Shown: positions 50,232 through 62,200 of the stretch, one piece after another
Layout: each line of letters starts with the position of its first letter
How positions within the stretch are numbered: the first letter of the stretch is position 1
Made by a program: the position numbers and the translations under genes
Assembly (NCBI RefSeq): GCF_901709675.1
Contig: NC_051094.1
Coordinates: forward strand, 8,426,501 to 8,490,500
Length of the DNA stretch: 64,000 nt
Direction of reading: 5' to 3'
Origin: Syngnathus acus
Taxonomy: Eukaryota > Chordata > Actinopteri > Syngnathiformes > Syngnathidae
The notes under the pieces: generated by a model
The model's database searches: none
Seen by the model: only the letters and a program-made list of their open reading frames with translations
What the model was told of the DNA's origin: nothing

Positions 50232-53200
50232 ATAATACCCAAAACGTAAATGTCTATTGAATGAGATATTATGTCACTTACTCAGGGTTCTATAGTCATT
50301 TCTTGCTTTATTGGCCTTTACAAAAGCCTGGATGGTGACAACTTCCTTCTCCTATTTGCAAAAATATCAGTTAATGCCTTGCGTAATCAAACCAAAACCA
50401 TGTTGGAGTGTTACTCACGTGATCTTTAAAGTATTGCAAACGCTCATTGTATGCACGCTTGGCTTTCCACATTTTAACAAATGACTGAATCTAGAAGCAA
50501 TCAAAAACAATAGTGTTTTCAAATGGATTACAGTGGAACGTAACTTTTACGACAAACCGGAATCAACACCTCACCTTGACAATTGAGCTAACATTTCGAT
50601 GAAGCATTTTTATTCTGTTCCTGTATATTTTCCTCTGTTTGTAACCTCTCCAGCATGCCTGGAAAAAAACCCAAAAAGGATTTGAACTAAAAATCAATAT
50701 AAATGAAAATTAATTGCAGAGAGGGGAGGGGGGAGGACCTGCAGTCGAATGATGTGCGGTTCTTGTTGCCGCAGGTACTCCATCCTCTGAGCATGCCTTT
50801 GCCTCACCAGAAAACCTCGCATCCTCGCCTGCAGCTGCGCTACCAAGCATTGGTTGGCCAACCACAATTGTTCCCGGTTATATTCTGCAGTCACACAACT
50901 GACGACACTCTAAACGGGATAAACGACCATCAATATTGAATCAATCATTATCAGATGTGATGTACTGAAGGGTGGCGGGGTACCTGAATTTCCTCTTTAC
51001 TGAGGTGGCCACTATTATGTTCAAAGTTTTCGGGCTCCTCCCAGGCACCGTGTCCAGTCTCCAGATTATAATAGTAATCATATCCGTCATTTACGCAATG
51101 TTTCACCCACACACTATCGATGCCACCTAAAAGAATTTGGAGAATTTAGTCACTCTTCGACCAAAGTTTGGTGAGTGGAACTACCTTCAGGTGTAATCGT
51201 TTGTTGCGTTTGCGCCAGTTCGGCCTGGCACGTTTCAGCACATTCTGCGAGCACGTCTCTCAGCCTTGCATTTGGGGATTGCAGAGCCAGCAGTGTATTC
51301 TGGGAATCGCCCTCTGCCACCATCTTGTTAATGTCAGCTACTGCTTCAGCCACTGTCAAAAGAAAGGATGACTGAGCCAAAGAAGTGTACGAAGTGGCAA
51401 ATATGGCATCAGTCAAGTAACAGTGGGAGTAAACATTTATAGAATGGTGATTTGATACTCTGCGGGTTGGAAGTTGAAAAAGGACAGAACATCACAATGA
51501 TGCTCACTAATCATCAAATCAACCAGTCAGAAAATCCATGCGTATAAAACTGGCTTAAAAAAAATTAAAAAATGCAAAACATAACATCCATAGAGCCAAA
51601 GTAAAAAAAATTGTGCACTGACTTGTGAGAGCTTCTTCTGCATCTTGGTTGGCTGCATGTATGACCTCTTGGATTTGGTCAAGCCACAGCACAGCGGATT
51701 CATCTCCCGAGGTCTGCAATTGAACAAAATGAGTTGCCACATTTTCAGACAAGTATGATCAAAGTATATTATTAACCACTGTTAGTGGATATTTAAAATC
51801 GATATACAGGAATTGTACAACCATTTAATTAACTTGATTCTTCATCCACAACAACACAGATCAATTTAAGATGGCTAGCCGAAACTTTCCCGTTATGATA
51901 ACGTAAATTTAATGCCGCTCCATCTCCACTATCTCTGTAACAAGACTATAACAAATGTATCTTTCGCCTAACTTTGAAGGCTAATTTTAGTCAACTCTGG
52001 AGAGGGTTAAGGCAATCCCTGACCACTGGCAGGAAGGAAATCGTCATTAGGTTGGGTCCTAAAATAACCCTCTGCAGTGGCTGAAATTTCCCAGACTGTT
52101 TTTCTTGTGGAGTAGATTATATCTCAATTTATTTAACTATCAACAGAATACAAAAATAGCTAATTACTTTACATACTTGTAGCGGAGCAAACAGAATAAT
52201 GAATGATTGCATAACTTTACAGGAGGATGACCCATATGTCGCAACACAATATTCAGCAATGACCTTCAATTGCTAAATCTGGCATTACTATAAAATAAAC
52301 GCTTAACAACTATTTGATGACACTTTTGAATATCACAGCAAATTCTAAACCACGTTCTTTGTATCCTCCCACTTCAGTGAGTCAGTGGGCAGTGACTGAT
52401 GCAGGCAACGGGGAATTTTGTTTTCAAGGCTAGACAGGAAACGTGCATGCAGGAGCGCACAAACAGGCAAGCTTTCCTTGTCCTTTGAGCTAGCAAAGTT
52501 TGAGTACGCATCGTCGGCAGTTGTAGCGCTGCTGCGATGCCCGAAACAAAATTCATAGGCGGATAACTGCTATTCGTGCTAAAATAAATACTAAAACCCA
52601 ACGAAATTGAATTTTTCTGTATTCGGTAGACATGGCAGACATTTTAGCCGGACTTCTCATTTGTCTAATGGCTGTGCAGACTATCCAGGCTGATGGTAAG
52701 TGACTTTCATCATCTATTTCCCCTGTTAAATTTGATTTCTTCGTGTCAATCCTGAACTGCAATTATATCAACTAAATGGTTTAAGACAAGAGCTTCTGGT
52801 CATTTTGTTATTATCCCTTGAGAACTATAAATCTGGTTTAAAAAAAAGTTACATCCCTCAATAAAACATACATTTTGTCCCCATATAGGCAATAAAACTC
52901 GGACTGCAAACAGTACACAATCTGAAGTGTCTCCAAAATCTTTCAAGGGCAAGATATATCAACACAACTGGACAAAGCAGCTGTCAGCCGATCTTCATGA
53001 CATTGGAGACCCGTGGCTGGATGTGGACCCAGACGCCGCGGCGACAACCTACGCCACGGGGCTCTTAAGCACCTGGATCCTTCCTTTATCGTACATCTTG
53101 GCTATGATTGTGGGCATTCCCTCCAATGCCTACATTCTGGCCTTCCTCAGACTGAGACTTCGAGCAAAGTCCTTGTCCACAGTTGTCCTTTATCTGAATC

Positions 53201-56200
53201 TGGCCTTGTCAGACCTGCTGCTTCTGTTTTCCCTGGCATTGCGCGTCCACTACCACTTCAGTGGAAACAACTGGGTATTTGGAGAATTCTCCTGCCGGCT
53301 GATGACGGCCTTGTTTTATGGCAACGTCTACTGCGCAGCGCAGACGATAGCGTGCATCAGTCTGAAGCGCTACCTGGCTGTGGTTAAGCCCTTCCTGTAC
53401 AGAAGGCTGGCCAAGACCGCGCTAGCAGTCTGGGCATGCTTCATCGTGTGGTTCCTATTTGCGGCGACTATTATACCAGAGCTACTCGTCAGGCAAAGCT
53501 ATTGGCTCGCCGAGCTGGAAGTCACCACCTGCCACGATGTGCTTCCCCTTGACCAAAAATCACATTCACTGCTTGTGCCCTACAGACTGACACTGGTTTT
53601 CCTGGGCTTTGTAGTCCCCTTTATGATTTCCATCTATGCACACGTGTCAGTGGTACACCATCTTGGACAATCGGGGTGTAACTGGAGACCGTTTATCAAG
53701 ATCAGTACTGTGGTTTTCATCATCTTTGTGGTGTGTTTCTTGCCCAGCGGGATCTTGCACATTGCACACTACGCACGTCTGTTTTCCAGCGGGGATGACA
53801 AACTGTACGGATACTACAGATGTGCTGTGTGTCTCTGCTGCTTCCACAGTTGTTTGGATCCCTTCCTGTGTTTGCTCATTTCTAAATCGGCTGCACCAGA
53901 GATACAATTCCTCTCCATCCGCAGGATCCCAGAGAGGCTGGCTGTTAGGATATGCGAGTAGCGAAATGGCACCGCTTTAGAAGACTATTGTTGGGACACA
54001 GCAGGGAAACACAATCTCGGAAACATCCGTAAAAAAAAGTTTCTTATGTACACATCGACTGTATGTGCAGCACTAGGACAGGAATGTTGCAATTCTGTTG
54101 ATTTTGTGACATAATCGAACAAAAATGATGAATCGGTCGACATCAGAAATGCAAAATATTACTCTGTTTAAAAAATAAAATACATATCCTAAATATACTT
54201 GTAGTGTGTCACAGATTTAAAGATTTCACAATTGATAAACTAAACGATGGGAAGTTTATTTTGCGGTGTGGCAATGAAACTAGCTGATTTGGGTTCGATC
54301 GTCTTCATTATTAAAAGGCAATTGTCGTGGGTGACAATGTTATTGATGAAAACATTATGGATTTTATGTAATAGAATTGTGTAATTGGGAGTTAAGAAAA
54401 CTTTTATAGAAACTCTACCATCCATTTGAGAACAAAATCAAAAATGTCAAACCTAAACTAGGAGATATTTGATTTGCCCATGATGAGAGCCGCTCCAATT
54501 TATGACCTGACACGTTTCTGAGGTTGAAAAACAACTATGAATCTGTTGTTAGAAGCACAAATTTATACATACACATTTAAAAAGCATCGTACCTGGCAGA
54601 GGCATTGTTTGGTACAGAGTAGAACATCGTGGTAGTGTTTGGCTGCGACGGGGTTCACCGCTGTCAACTTGGCAGTAGGGAGGAGCAAGGCTGCAAGTGT
54701 CTGCTGATGATCACCAGAGTTCAATGCCTCATTGATCTCTGCTATTGCTATGATTCCTAGAAGAAGTATAGCGGGATACCATTTTTTTTGTTTATTTAAT
54801 TATGAATAAATAAATAGAAATCGACGATATTTACGACTACTAACTGCAACATACAAATTGGTGCTACAATCAGAAACTTGTGCGACGTTCTTACGTTCGT
54901 GCTCTTCAGCGACCTGAACGTTGACAGCGTCAATGCATTTTTGAACATCATTCCAAGTGAGGAACTCTTGGCCAGTCGCAAGAGACTCCACCCGCTGCTC
55001 GGTTAGGGTGTCAGCATACCTGACCAAAGACCATTGTAATATTTTAACACAATTTCATCAAACCTACCAAGAACTTAAGATGATCTGCTACAGTGCCATT
55101 TATTATATGGCGGCCATTTACTGTTACTTGTCATTATTCTAACTACCAAAAGTCCAACAGTTGACATACCTAATTAGGTTGTCTTGGTCCATGTTTGTGA
55201 AACCCAGAGGTGAGTCTGTTAGCTGCTCGATGACAGCCTGTGAATCTTTGGTGTCCAGAACCTCATTGAGCACAGCTACAGCTGACAGCATTTCCACAGC
55301 CACGCTCAATTCCTCATGGCTCAGGCCAGACTGAATGCAACACAAATTTTGGACTCATGACACCACTGCATATCTCATAGAGAGAAACATAATACGAGTA
55401 AGAATGATGCCAGGTCGTACCTTCCCACTTTGCAGTTGCAAACTAAAAAGCTCATTCTGATAGAGCGTGGCAGCTGTCGAGTAGACAATAGACAGTTGAG
55501 CCTCGGGGTTCATGAGCTCCTCGGCCGTCGCCGCTGCGTCGCCAAGACGAATGGCAGTGTTGATGGCTGAAACTGCCTCAAGTTCTGCTCGGAAAAACAA
55601 TGAGATGAAATGATGGGAATTGAACATACTTCTTCAGAAAGAGGTGAAAATTAGGAGCATGTAATTGTGCTTACTTCGTCTTTCAGCCTCTGCAAAGTCA
55701 TTGCAAGAGGTGACAACTCTTTGAATCTCATTCTTATCCACCAGAACTCCTTTGTCTTCATCCTGCGGTTAAAAAAAATGCTTGAAGTTGATAATATGAA
55801 ACTTATAGCAACATGACATACCCTTCATATCAGTATTTATCAGTGTGTATGGACTAAACATTTACATACTATATACGAGGTTGCATACTAGGTGGCAAAG
55901 GCCATAAAAAGTCAACATTGGGTTACCTTGGATTTGTGCAGACAATAGGTGGTAAATTGCTCCAGGTACCAGCCATGGTTCACATTCTGCACACCACGCA
56001 GGGACAGCGCTGGAAGCCTGAGTGCAGCCAAAAGAGAAGCTTCATCCTGGGTGCGCACTGCATGATTCACCTGCCTTACTGCTGCTTGGACTGCAAACAG
56101 AAAAAAACAACAGAAGCGGGTCATTCTATCGTCCAGCAACGTTGACGATGATGGAGGAAGGTTAGTCCTTACTGTTGACAAAGTCTATGCAGCTCTGGAT

Positions 56201-59200
56201 CTCCTGCTGTGTCAGCAGCTCCTCATAAACATCTCGTTCCTGACTGCGTAATGTGGAGTACTAGGAAAAATAGAACATTATTCATGTAGCTTAGAGTGGC
56301 ATGTTTGTTTAACAAAAGTTTCAAGTGATGTTTGCGGTGCAAGTGTTAGCGTTTGGTGAAGTACAGCTGACACTGCAGCAGCTGGAATGTTCTGGCAAGG
56401 CTCGGCACGAGTCATTGCGGGCAAGCGTTTTCAGTGGAGTCCATTAGACACTGCAATTGGAACCATCTGCTCAGGCAACAACTTTAAAGGACTGATGCCT
56501 AAACTCTCAAACAGAGTAAGCCAAATCAAATGACACGACCGATACTTTCAACAAACGTTTCATTTTAACAGCTGGATGCGTGTCCACCAAATCAGGGGGA
56601 TGGAGTAACTTTATAGAACTCTTACACTCGCCGAGGACCGATCTTGTTTACTGGTCTTGGCCTGGCTCAACGTGTCCTGGTAGTCTTGTGCCATGGCTTC
56701 CTGGGTGTTCCTCAGCACAGCGTTTGGATTTGTCAGGGCTGACATGGTCACAGATGCCTGCCCCCTGTCTATTGCCTCATTGATTGCAAATACAGCCGCG
56801 TGCACTAAGGGCAAGAGCAACACAACAATATTCAGTGCTGCAGTGATTTCAAAAAAAAAAAAAAAGTCCACCTTCTGAAATGTAGATAGGAGGTTAAATG
56901 ACTTACATGCTGCTTCATCCACTGAGAGCTCATTGGCCAGGATTCCTCCAATTTTACTAAAAGCTGGCATTTGAATACCATACTTGTCCAGTTCACTCCT
57001 CATGTTATTGATCTCTTCCTCTGGGATACACACACAGCACACAAAATATAGCACAACAGCAAGACTATGACTGGCGTTAAAAACAAGCAATAGATCAAGT
57101 CTTTTTTTTTTTTTTTATGTTGTTACCTGTAAAGGCCACCTTCCCTAATAGGTCCTGGATCTGGGGTGCAATGCCTAGTTTGTACAAGTACAAGCTGAAA
57201 AAAACAACAGTGTGCCTAAGATTAGCAATAAAACTTGAGCAAGCACTCAAAGCCTGACAATCCGCAGCTACAAACAGCAACTGCAAGATTTGCCCGAATT
57301 TTCTTGAATAACAGAGATTAAGCCCGGCTTTTCTTTTTTTTTTTGCAATTCCCACCAATAACACATCAACACCACAGGGAGGTAGTGTTGGCTCAGGATT
57401 CAAAACTGAATTGACACCAGCCACATGAGCCTGTCCTCTCGTCTACTGGTCAATTATTTCAACAGGTAGTTGCTTGGAGACGTCATCAAACTTTCATCAG
57501 TCTGCAGGTATCTGATAAGTCATAATGAATTATAGATAGTAAAGATAGAGCTGCCATTAGGGCAACTCAAAAAATAGCTGCAGAGGCAGATTAGTTGGTC
57601 ACTGAGTGTGTGCAAACATGAAACGGCCTCGGTTTCATTCATTCTGAGAGACAAACACAGAAACAGCTGACCAACAATAACAACACTGACTGGGGAGATT
57701 TTAACGTCATGAGCTGATCAATTGCTTGCCTCAAAAGATGACTCCATGTATTTTTTTTCCCCCCCGGCATCTATCTGTCCTATTATAAATCTTTTCCATC
57801 CATATTATATTGCTGTTGTTTGACATTTTTTCCACTATACTATGTGCCTACAACAACATCTGCTGCTTTGACTCCATGTGCGTACATTTGCGCACAGGGG
57901 CAGCCGCGTGGGTCTCCTGCTGGACTCGCAGGAAGGAAGAAGTCATGTGTGCCGGAGTTGGGAAGGAAACCAACTCTCAAGGGACCTGACACAACACAAC
58001 AACAGAGAAACAATCCAAGCAGCTCGCGTAATCTCTCCCTAAATCGCTCTTGTTGACCAGACGGTCAGGCGGAGAAAATTTGTTCATTCAAGTCACGAAT
58101 CTGGAGATGATCAATATATCAGTTGTGACGAAGTAGGGCTATTGACGGGCATATGAGGTGTTATGTATGAAGTACTGCCGTAGTTTGAGAATCTAATAAA
58201 GCAGTTAAAATACAACAACTGTACACAAGGAATTCTTCTTACCTTAGTGCATGTATGCAGTATACCACCTTGGGCATGTTTTTGCGATCGTACACATCTG
58301 TCGTTTCTGGGTAGAATATCTGGACAAAACAAGAATTACGTGCATTATTGTTATTTTAAAATTTGTTTCACTATCCTGCAGCAACCAAACATTTATTTAT
58401 TATTTGGCTTTGAGGCACTAATTACCAAAGTAAATAATTATTAGGAGCTCATTCTCTTAAAATACGAGTGACCCAACATCACATTGCTACACTCATTATG
58501 GACTTTGTTTGTTTATTATTTGTCTTTGAGCCACTAATTATCGAAGTAAACAATTATTAGGATCTCATTCGCTTAAAATATGAGTGACCCAACATCACAT
58601 GGCGCTGCACGGATCAGGGACTTTTCCATCCTGTCATGGCGATTACCCGCTAGTCACCTCATCCCCATTTATTCAACTACAAAACACTCAACTGGTCATA
58701 ACAAACATAAAGCTGTGACGGCTTAAGTCAGGCGGAACCATTGTCTATACTGGACACGCATATGAGTGATTGCGAGACAAGACAGCAACCGTTGAGCTTT
58801 GCACACTCCTTACCTTAGGTAGACCCACCGACTCCATGGCCCTGAGCCACTGGACTGTGTTGTCAGTGTGCCTGAAGTGCAGTCCTTTACTCTAAAAGAC
58901 AAAAAAAGAAGATGGACCTTCTAAATTGGCTGAAATGGAATTCCTAAAAGTGACGTAGGTGGTCAAGTATTCGACAAAAGTGGCAGAGCCAACATCAAAA
59001 ACAAACCTACCTTGTACCGAGATTGATCCCTGTCGTAGATTCTTTTTACGGTCACCATTTTGGGGGCAAAGAAGTTGGCAAGTTTGCCAAGGTAGACACC
59101 ATTCCTCAGGCCCTCCTCCAGTTCTGTGGTGTTGGGCAGCTCTTCTTCCAGGCAGGCTTCCATCCATCTAACAACAAATTGCAAATAGGAAGATCCTTCT

Positions 59201-62200
59201 CTATAGTGTTCTAAATGTTCATTAATTTAGCCAAACTGTGATAAAAGCCAAGTGTTTACAAACATTCGGATAACTTACACATGCTTAAAATCCAAAATGA
59301 TAAAACATTCAGTTCAGTATTGCTGGAGCGGTAATCTATCCAATATGGAGGCAAGAGTTATTGCTGAATTGAAAGGTTGCGTCATTTCTTGGGATCCTCC
59401 CCATGTTTCCAACCGTGGTCCCCACCCGAGGAGAAATATCGAAGGAAGAGATTTGTGAACTGTGTTTAACCCGAGATGTGAACAGCAGCTTTTGCCTGGC
59501 GCTGGGGACTATTTTCTTCTAAAGAGTTTGGTCAATGATTTGTCAGGTTGTGAATTATGTTGGTTCGAGAATCTGTTACACATTATCAGGCAGGCTTGGA
59601 GTGACGCCATATTTAAAGTTGGAGCGCCACCCCTGCCCTAAATGTTTCTCTGCTGCGAGAAACATTTAGTTGTGAGCATTTTCTAGCCCCATCACAACAA
59701 CAGAAGAATAGTCAGTCATCTCCACTTGATCCGAGACAATGTTTCTACGCAGACACAAATATGTGGAATCATAAAAAGAAAAATGAGACACTTGTGATTT
59801 CTGGGGGCAAATTGTTTGGCGGCAAAACAGTCAAAAAGGGACATCCTGCTTGTGAGACATCACTTCCTGTATTTAGAACAATACAGAGGAGCATGTCTCC
59901 TGAGGAGGACGGACTCGATGTAAGTTTACAGCTATCAGACAAGATCTTCCTGTCATTGTCCAATCTGTGGCCAACCAGGAGAAACCGAGCAACTGTGTTG
60001 CCACATGACTTTCCCTCTCAGCTTCAAAACCACAATTGATGACGCTGCACTGAAAACATGCTTTTCACACTTTTGCCATGGCTTAGTTGATTGTGTTATG
60101 AGATGTAGAAGAGAATCCGTGAGAGGATCCGTTTTGATGCAAAACAAACTTTGACAAATGTAAACAATCGGCGTTTTACTCTTGGGTAAAAGTTCAAAGT
60201 CTACCAGAAGAAGCTCATGTGCAAGTGAGTGGTGACCCAAAAAAAACAGGAATACCATTAACTGATATCCACCCAAAAAAAAAAAAAAAAAAAGCACAGT
60301 TTAATTAAGTTCAGTAAATTGTATTTTCAGTGATACTGTACACTAGACCGGAGATAAGTGGATTCAATCCTTGTTCAGAGAACATCGACGGCTGACCCCC
60401 GAGCGTAAAGCCCTAATCCCTTGCTCTCCCTGCTTCATTAGAAACCCTAATCCTAATCCAATTTGACACTTTTTCCAGAATAGAAGACCAAATGACAAGA
60501 GTATAGCAGAGGAAGTCAGAGTATGAAACTGTTGAGTTGGAAGGAAGCAGCTGTTTGGGTTAAGACCTCTCGGGACAGCGACGCAAGACTTCTACAATCT
60601 CGGTAATGAGATCTGTTCTCACTGCTTCGTCTAGCCTGCATAAATTGACCGTCTGATGACAAAGCAAATAATAAAGGCAAAGTCCAAGAGCATGTTCGAC
60701 TGCTGAAACAAATGAATAATTGATGCGCCGTACAACGACAAACGTCAAGAATGGAAAGTTATTGCCCTGCAAAGGAGAGCGTTGAAAGGAAGTGGTTTGT
60801 CTCAGCACGTGTCACAGCCAATGTTCTTTCATTTTCACATCCGAAAACAGCCCGACACAATTGTAAACACGTTGCATATGTGAAGTGCTGGATTTGTTTT
60901 TTCTCATGGATCATTAAGAGGTTAGAGATTAAGTCAGAGGGATTGTTTCCACGAAGTCAGCAGAATTGATCTGCAGTTGCGTGTAATTGTCTCCTGCGCG
61001 TGCTAATTCGGTCTTTACCTGTTCTGACAGCTTCACGCAAGCATCACCAATTAAGCACTCGCAGTTTTCCTCAGCTCATGCTGTTGTTCTTCTTCAAACT
61101 TCATAACCATAACTAATTCAATTCTAAGTATTCTTTCGATAGAGAACCCTTTTCGCCTGATGGCTCCAAGAAAGCCTTGGGGCTCGTCTGGGGATGCGCT
61201 TTTGTTATTTTACCGTTTGGCCTCCTCCAGATGACACAGGTACTCGTAGGCGATGTTCTGCCGCCTCCTCTCATCCATCTCCTCCGCTGACAGTCTCTCA
61301 TCGTCCTGAATGGCTGCAAAAATGAATTGCAAAGCTGTTACTGCTTATTTTTAAAAAACAAATCTGACTAATATTATGCTGATCCATAAATGTAGCTCAT
61401 CAAATAAAACATCCAACTCATCATGTATATAGGTAGGAGGTAGTTTATATCATCATGACCCAAAATGAAAAACAGGTCAATATTGACAGAAGTGCTGCTG
61501 TCATGTGCATGTTTACTAAACATAAGCACAGTAAAATCCACTACTTGAAGCACCAAAGTGTAAATCTAGCCAAGTGACTTCTGCTGGGAGTTGACCTTTA
61601 CCCGCATGTGTCTTACATCAGCCTAATCCAATCACTTCATTACTTCTGGTGGAGTGAAGGCCTATTCGTATGGCTTGACCAATACCAGAATTCTTGGACT
61701 CTAATTATATTCAGAATTTTCACATGAAAGATCAAGAACATTACATCACCGTGATTGGATCTGCTTTGAATGTTTTGGCAGCTCAGTGTAAAGGACACCT
61801 AATTTCACATGGGATGTATCGTCATACACGGGTTGTGTGCTCACCGCTGCCTGCCGCAAGAAAGGTGGTTAAACCAGTTGACTGATTAGCCTAAGCTCCA
61901 GAGAAGTCAAATTAACATGGATTCATTTAATGTTTACAGTAAAAACTAAAAGATTATTCTCTGAACTTGGGAGTTCGACTGGAAGTTTGACACTACTCCA
62001 TCATGCTACAGACAGCAACACCCTTGATGTTAACAATCTCAGTCTTCCCATTCATTTCTTGTTATATCCGGATAAGAAGTTGTGCAAACCAGGGAGACCT
62101 TTCCCCACGTCACAGAAGTTTCATTTCCAGTTCTATGGTCATCGTATTTCTACTCTTGGTCATCGCTGCTCCCATAGATATGAAGAATAGAAAGATATGA

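Larger units (their letters stand above)
51714..54592 (-). other. iqgap2: iqgap2 intron 15, host of f2rl2
   Basis: This 2.9 kb intron contains the complete f2rl2 gene on the opposite strand. The part at 51714-52631 is AT-rich with no exon and presumably carries the f2rl2 promoter. The part at 53962-54592 holds the f2rl2 3'UTR, with aataaa at 54174-54179. Confidence 0.8.

Noticed and set aside
53013-53387. 124-codon open frame within the f2rl2 exon
   Set aside because: Off-frame shadow of f2rl2 coding sequence.
59761-60039. 92-codon open frame in iqgap2 intron 2
   Set aside because: No homology recognised, no splice signals, AT-rich intron.
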